Shown one piece after another: positions 60,601-64,000 of a stretch of 64,000 nt of DNA. The stretch lies in assembly GCF_032854445.1 (NCBI RefSeq), contig NC_088300.1, positions 39,524,458 through 39,588,457 on the forward strand. The letters run 5' to 3'. The position numbers were made by a program, and so were the translations under genes. Position 1 is the first letter of the stretch. Each line of letters begins with the position of its first letter. Below the pieces are notes generated by a model. That model was not told the origin of the DNA. It was given only the letters and a program-made list of their open reading frames with translations, and ran no database searches. This stretch comes from Liolophura sinensis. Lineage: Eukaryota; Mollusca; Polyplacophora; Chitonida; Chitonidae.

Positions 60601-63240
60601 GTTAGTGCGTTCTTTGCATTTAAACCTAAGGTTAGCATGCCAGCATAGCATAATGACCTAGTAGCCTCTCCAATGTGATCGTGTGAGTTCAAGTCCGGCT
60701 CATGCTGGAAAATAAGTCAATAAATAAATCTTAGGAAACAAATTTAATAGTTTTTGGCAAAGCATATGAAGATAAAGTGTAAGGGGTAATCAACTTTTTC
60801 CTGCAACATTTTCTTACATGTATCCATGGCCCTTTTTTGTGTGATTGGGGAAATTGGGTTGATATTGAACTGATCATAACTCTCAAACTGCAATTGGTAC
60901 AGAGAAGACATACACGCTTAGAGATGAGCAATCTTTAAATCTCTTGGATTTGCAGTGACAGTTTGCTTTTATTGGACTACTGCATTGGCAGGAAACTTTA
61001 TTTATTGCGTATTATAGTTATATATAAGTTATATTCATTGCAGGGAGTACGTTGATAGCATCAAATAACTCAAAGAACTTTTTTTTCAGCTGCTGCTGGG
61101 GGCACAGGACAATTTGCAGTGAGTACAACATGTATGCTGGCTGTTCTTATACAAAGTTTAAGGGTTTAACGCAGCTGTTGATAAGCGGTGTTGTGTGAAA
61201 CAGTACCTCAACAAACCCCTTTGAATGCTGCACATCCGCGGGATTTGGCTCAGTACTAAAACAAGGTTACACAACAAGTACCAATACAAAGGTGTTAAAG
61301 TCAGTTCTACTAAAAAAAATTAAGAAAGAGTCGGAAAAAAAAACTGCATATTTCATGTTGTCATTCTCTTTCCTCCCCTTCACAGAGCTCACCAATTTTA
61401 GACCAGTCAACGGCATGTTCAGCAAACGACTTGCAGATATTGAAAAACAAATATTTTGAAGCTACGTATGAATGAAGAAGGTGTCTTATGGTTACATGGC
61501 ATGTATGTAGGAATGTAAAAGTTTGTTGTTAACGATAGTGATATCCATAAACTATGTGAAATGGGACCGAGGGAAGTCCTGTATATAAGTCTAACGTGCA
61601 AACAGGTTCAAATCTGTGATAACCATAATGTTTCCATCATCTTAGTTAATTGCACTGGTTCATTTTTCAGGTCCAGTGGGCAAAACAAGCCGGCTGTCAT
61701 GTGATAGGGACTTGTTCAAGTGAAGATAAAGTGCAGTTTCTCAAGGTAGTGTTTGTTTATTTATTTATTAGGTTGGTGTATTACACCGTACTCGAGAATA
61801 TTTCACTTAGAAAAATGTGGCTACAGGTTGCTGGAAGATCTTCCCACGTATGACCGGAGAGGAAGTCAGCATGAGTGGGAACTCACACTGACAGCATTGG
61901 TGAGAGGCTCCTGGGTCATTGTGTTGCACGGCTGCGCTATAACCACCTACGGGCAGTAATGCTTATAAAATCAACATTTCGTTAGTTTCTTTAAGATGAT
62001 AATAATAATGCTTACCATTGCAAGACATGATTTTAAGCTCTCTTCATTTAAGGCAAGCTCTGACATTATCGCATTAATTATACATGTACGTATAGTTATA
62101 CATATATTGTGAGTTACAATGAGCACGTACCTTGTTACAATGTGCACATACCTTGTTACAATGTGCACATGCCTTGTTACAATGTGCACATGCCTTGTTA
62201 CACACACGTGTCTTGTCACAATGTGCACTTACCTTGTCACAATGTACATTTGCCTTGTTACAATGTGCACAAGCCTTGTCACAATGTGCACGTGCTTTGT
62301 CACAATATGCACGTGCCTTGCTACAATGTGCACATGCCTTGTTTCTATGTGCACATGCCTTGTTACAATGTGCACGTACCTTGTTACACACACGTGTCTT
62401 GTCACAATGCGCACTTACCTTGTCACAATGTACATTTGCCTTGTTACAATGTGCACAAGCCTTGTCACAATGTGCACATGCTTTGTCACAATATGCACGT
62501 GCCTTGTTACAATGTGCACGTGCCTTGCTACAATGTGCACATGCCTTGTTACTATGTGCACGTGTGATGTTACAATGTGCATGTGCCTTGAACTGAAAAA
62601 TGGATGTGATGCTATAGGATGAAAAAAATATCTGTGAAAAGGTAAATATTTCTTCCACGTCATTTAGTGATGGGTGAAGAATTGTTGAGCACAGCTTTAA
62701 AAACCAATCAATCAGTGAATTCAGCGTGAATATAAACATTCTTGTGGTTTTTACATATACTTCATCCTCAGTCAAAGTCATTTATGTAACATTTTTCCAG
62801 AGCCTGGGATGTGACAGACCTATCAATTATAAAACAGAGAGCGTCAAGGATGTTTTGAGAAAGGAATACCCGGTATGTAGAGAGTAATCAGAGGGGGATG
62901 TTCTTTAGAAATTGTTTATATTTTCGAGAGTTAAAATTCTGTGGCAACCTGCTGATGGTCGTGGGTCTCCCCTTGCCCACCATAATGCTGGCCACCGTTG
63001 TGTAAGTGAAATAAATGTATTCTTGAGTACGGTGCAAAACACCAATCAAATAAATAAATAAATAAAAATCTGTTTTATAAAGCTGAAACAAATTGACATT
63101 AATTGAATTTAAAGAAAAACCTTTTGGACACATTTCCATGTTTGGTATTAACTCCAGTCTGTTTGCTGTTCCTTACAGGATGGCTTGGATGTGGTCTATG
63201 AATCTATTGGTGGTGAAATGTTTACAACTTGTATAAAGAA
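51405..63240 (+). CDS. PTGR3: Prostaglandin reductase 3 / ZADH2-type oxidoreductase, gene-level model, 3'-partial
   Basis: Medium-chain dehydrogenase/reductase family; the human enzyme reduces 15-keto-prostaglandins with NADPH. Nine exons join in phase into about 252 residues (231 from the second ATG). Blocks match remembered human ZADH2: [59 protein letters not shown], the nucleotide-binding [33 protein letters not shown] and [12 protein letters not shown]. The human protein is 377 residues, so roughly the last third lies beyond base 64000. Two in-frame starts exist (51405, MSIIQSS; 51468, MASKLPQ). Introns carry several SINEs, two donor-anchored repeat arrays and two MITE-like elements. Confidence 0.95.
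51705..51941 (+). mobile_element. tRNA-derived SINE, with deletions
   Basis: GGCTTCGTGGTTGAGGTGGT head, GAGTTCAAGCCCAG, then CCACTGTCGTATTAGTGAAA and an (AATA)n-like tail. In PTGR3 intron 1. Confidence 0.9.
52080..52167 (+). CDS. PTGR3: PTGR3-like exon 2; 3' part triplicated
   Basis: 88 bp, phase 2 to 0. [20 protein letters not shown] then PPFDVGFE, followed by GTATAC. The last 63 bases plus 25 intron bases occur three times in tandem (52105-52368). Confidence 0.95.
52105..52368. repeat. 88-bp tandem triplication across PTGR3 exon 2 donor
   Basis: Three units starting 52105, 52193 and 52281, nearly identical (one base change, GTAGG to GTGGG, in unit 2). Each carries 63 exon bases, GAG/GTATAC and 25 intron bases. 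Confidence 0.97.
52560..52872 (+). mobile_element. Possible highly diverged SINE relative
   Basis: GAGTACAGTGTTAAGCAGCA followed by an (AATATA)n tract is placed like the SINE tail. Head not recognisable. Confidence 0.3.
53449..53544 (+). CDS. PTGR3: PTGR3-like exon 3; donor starts a 3-kb repeat array
   Basis: 96 bp, phase 0 to 0. [20 protein letters not shown] then [12 protein letters not shown]. The donor AAG/GTGAGATCAAAG is itself the first instance of the sequence repeated through 56600. Confidence 0.95.
53541..56620. repeat. About 3-kb array of 48-bp units with longer higher-order units, starting at a splice donor
   Basis: Basic 48-bp unit: AGCTGTATAGAATGAACCTG, ACACTCACTGTATAAAAGAT, GAGATCAA. 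Interspersed longer units carry GAAAACCTCAGCTGAAGC (53555, 54605, 54787, 55164, 55628, 55857 and others). The right end (56050-56620) holds only diverged long units. Because 48 is divisible by 3, the minus strand stays open for 333 codons (53580-54581), a by-product of periodicity. TATAAAAG recurs in most units. Confidence 0.97.
56621..58661. other. PTGR3 intron 3, unique part
   Basis: After the big array: a small SINE-tail-like AATCAAATAAATAAATAAAT at 56638, a diverged SINE-like tail at 58497-58590, and no exon. Confidence 0.55.
58662..58760 (+). CDS. PTGR3: PTGR3-like exon 4
   Basis: 99 bp, phase 0 to 0. [20 protein letters not shown] then [13 protein letters not shown], matching human LLVSGTTAYISL; donor GTATCA. 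Confidence 0.94.
58829..59113 (-). mobile_element. tRNA-derived SINE, full length
   Basis: Reverse copy from a (TTTA)n tail to GAGCCACGGAGGCCC head, with GGACTTGAACTCAC as the B-box complement. In PTGR3 intron 4. Confidence 0.95.
59492..59531 (+). CDS. PTGR3: PTGR3-like exon 5
   Basis: 40 bp, phase 0 to 1. [13 protein letters not shown] leads into the Rossmann glycine motif; donor GTGCGT. Confidence 0.9.
59535..59782 (+). mobile_element. SINE copy, strongly diverged
   Basis: CTGGGCTCTGCCCCGTTTCC and GATATTTTTGAGTGCAATGT with AAACCCCAATCAGTTGAATA. Begins immediately after the exon 5 donor. Confidence 0.7.
59971..60098. mobile_element. Palindromic MITE-like element
   Basis: Left arm GGCCAGTTTCATGAAGCTCA pairs with right arm AAGCTTCATGAAACTGTCCC (reverse complement), and the interior ends (CTAAGTAAGCCCTTA / CTAAGGGC..CTAAGTAAG) also pair. 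A short foldback typical of non-autonomous DNA transposons. Confidence 0.65.
60231..60534. mobile_element. Possible MITE with ~20-bp terminal inverted repeats
   Basis: ACAATTTTTTCAACTGAGTA at the left mirrors CTTTTTACTCAGCTGGAAAA at the right. A subterminal CAGTGACGTGACAT / ATGTGACGTCACTG pair is also inverted. Confidence 0.5.
60631..60728 (+). mobile_element. SINE 5' half
   Basis: GTTAGCATGCCAGCATAGCA, B box GAGTTCAAGTCC, then joined directly to AATAAATAAATC; body missing. Confidence 0.8.
61090..61118 (+). CDS. PTGR3: PTGR3-like exon 6 (29-bp microexon with the glycine-rich NADPH motif)
   Basis: 29 bp, phase 1 to 0, between TTTTTTCAG and GTGAGT. With the preceding G it encodes [10 protein letters not shown], the dinucleotide-binding loop. 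The frame of exons 5 and 7 requires it, so it should be constitutive. Confidence 0.92.
61671..61745 (+). CDS. PTGR3: PTGR3-like exon 7
   Basis: 75 bp, phase 0 to 0. [20 protein letters not shown] then VQFLK; donor GTAGTG. A minus-strand SINE begins about 10 bp downstream. Confidence 0.95.
61756..61952 (-). mobile_element. SINE, internally deleted
   Basis: TTTATTTATTTATTAGGTTG tail, ACTCGAGAATATTTCACTTA, then GACCGGAGAGGAAGTCAGCA and head. Ten bases after the exon 7 donor. Confidence 0.88.
62107..62592. repeat. 21-bp minisatellite with ~186-bp higher-order duplication
   Basis: Unit CTTGTTACAATGTGCACATGC. A marker variant (TTACACACACGTGTCTTGTC) at about 62198 and 62384 shows that a ~186-bp block was duplicated. 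Several frames on both strands are open because 21 is divisible by 3. Lies in the PTGR3 intron before exon 8. Confidence 0.95.
62801..62872 (+). CDS. PTGR3: PTGR3-like exon 8
   Basis: 72 bp, phase 0 to 0. [20 protein letters not shown] then KEYP; donor GTATGT. Confidence 0.95.
62940..63067 (+). mobile_element. SINE 3' half
   Basis: CAACCTGCTGATGGTCGTGG, then AATGCTGGCCACCGTTGTGT and an (AATA)n tail. Confidence 0.9.
63179..63240 (+). CDS. PTGR3: PTGR3-like exon 9, last in window
   Basis: 62 bp, phase 0 to 2. [20 protein letters not shown]; donor GTAGGT. The next family segment (KGRLIVIG-like) is not found before base 64000. Confidence 0.92.
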
Positions 63241-64000
63241 GTAGGTTTACCAAAATGAAGAGATCTGAGATACCAATTGTACTGTAATGGTTCAACCTTT
63301 TCAGTCACTAATGCCCTTTTTCAGTGGAATTTATGCATATAATTGTCACGAAAATGGTGTCATAAATGATTGGTTTGTGTCACTAAAGATGCAAGCATCA
63401 TAAAACTGTGCAAAATATTCCCCTGGGCTGTGCCTGGTTTCCACCCACCATAATGCTGGCCGCCGTCGTATAAGTGAAACATTCTTGAGTACGGCGTAAA
63501 ACACCAATCAAATAAATAAATATTTCAAAGTATTTGGTTACAGAGGCAGTTGAAAAAGTTGAAGAATTAGGATATTATATTTCGTTATTTTCTTACTTAC
63601 TGTTGTATACGTGTATACAGTGGTTGCTCTCATGATTTTCAAACACACAGGAATGTGTTATATGAATGTCACATGTGGTATATGTCTTTAGATTAAGACT
63701 AACTGCATGAAAAAGTTTTGACATGCTGCTGACATTAGTGCGACATTTCATTGGCTTGATTTATATCTGAGAGTAGTCTTACATTATCATGATTACTGTG
63801 CTAAAGCTTTGAGACACATTTAGATACCTGCCTGCAATGATCAGTGACTTTTGATCTCCAACGAAAGACATCATTGACCACTTTGTCATCCTGTACTAAA
63901 AATTGGGAGTTACCGTAACTTAAAATTTGTAACCAACTTTTTTTGTTTTGGGCTTTTATATGGTCGATTTCAGTTACAAAGTAGAACTTCCCACGTTGTT
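63241..64000. other. PTGR3 intron, runs off the window
   Basis: Contains the SINE fragment at 63420; the next conserved coding segment is not found before the end. Confidence 0.6.
63420..63524 (+). mobile_element. SINE 3' half
   Basis: CCCTGGGCTGTGCCTGGTTT, then GCCGCCGTCGTATAAGTGAA and AAACACCAATCAAATAAATA. Confidence 0.92.

Noticed and set aside
62109-62781. Overlapping 150-235 codon frames on both strands
   Set aside because: Product of the 21-bp array; simultaneous openness in many frames argues against coding.
63974-64000. Possible last exon after GATTTCAG at the window end
   Set aside because: Phase fits, but the translation (YKVELPTL) does not match the expected KGRLIVIG-type continuation of the family, and the stretch is too short to judge.

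Overview
This is an intron-rich animal nuclear window, AT-rich in its non-coding parts, with no bacterial-style operons, rRNA or true tRNA genes. The recurring tRNA-headed SINE has a 3' tail of the type AGTACGGCGTAAAACACCAA followed by (AATA)n. From memory this is typical of molluscan genomes, so a mollusc or closely related lophotrochozoan is the best guess. Species is not resolved.

Three protein genes can be assembled exon by exon, with matching GT/AG borders and phases. (1) Plus strand, 3516-41355: the 3' part of a liprin-alpha gene (PPFIA / SYD-2 family), a presynaptic active-zone scaffold. Twenty-two exons plus a likely 30-bp cassette microexon encode part of the N-terminal coiled coil, a low-complexity linker and all three SAM domains. 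The first ~220 residues lie upstream of the window. (2) Minus strand, 46955 to about 50084: a nurim-like (NRM) inner nuclear membrane protein in three well-supported exons plus an uncertain first exon. (3) Plus strand, 51405 or 51468 to 63240 and beyond: a prostaglandin reductase 3 / ZADH2-type zinc-binding alcohol dehydrogenase-domain oxidoreductase. Nine exons are present and the 3' end is cut off by the window. Liprin-alpha and nurim converge (tail to tail). Nurim and PTGR3 diverge (head to head) around a CpG- and GC-box-containing stretch near 50.23-50.32 kb. The three genes have unrelated roles (synapse scaffold, nuclear envelope, lipid/ketone reductase).

The rest is introns and intergenic DNA loaded with repeats: more than 20 copies or fragments of one tRNA-derived SINE, a second more degenerate tRNA-headed family, two probable MITEs, an inverted-repeat pair, microsatellites and about ten minisatellite arrays.

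The most unusual observation is that four minisatellites do not lie randomly in introns. Each begins inside the last bases of a coding exon and runs through the 5' splice site into the intron: liprin exons ending at 13847 and 28876, and PTGR3 exons ending at 52167 and 53544. The repeat units therefore carry copies of exon end plus splice donor, several still with good donor consensus. The PTGR3 exon 3 array extends about 3 kb and repeats a TATAAAAG octamer dozens of times. I know of no named system that describes this. It is the best candidate for something new, and could be tested genome-wide.
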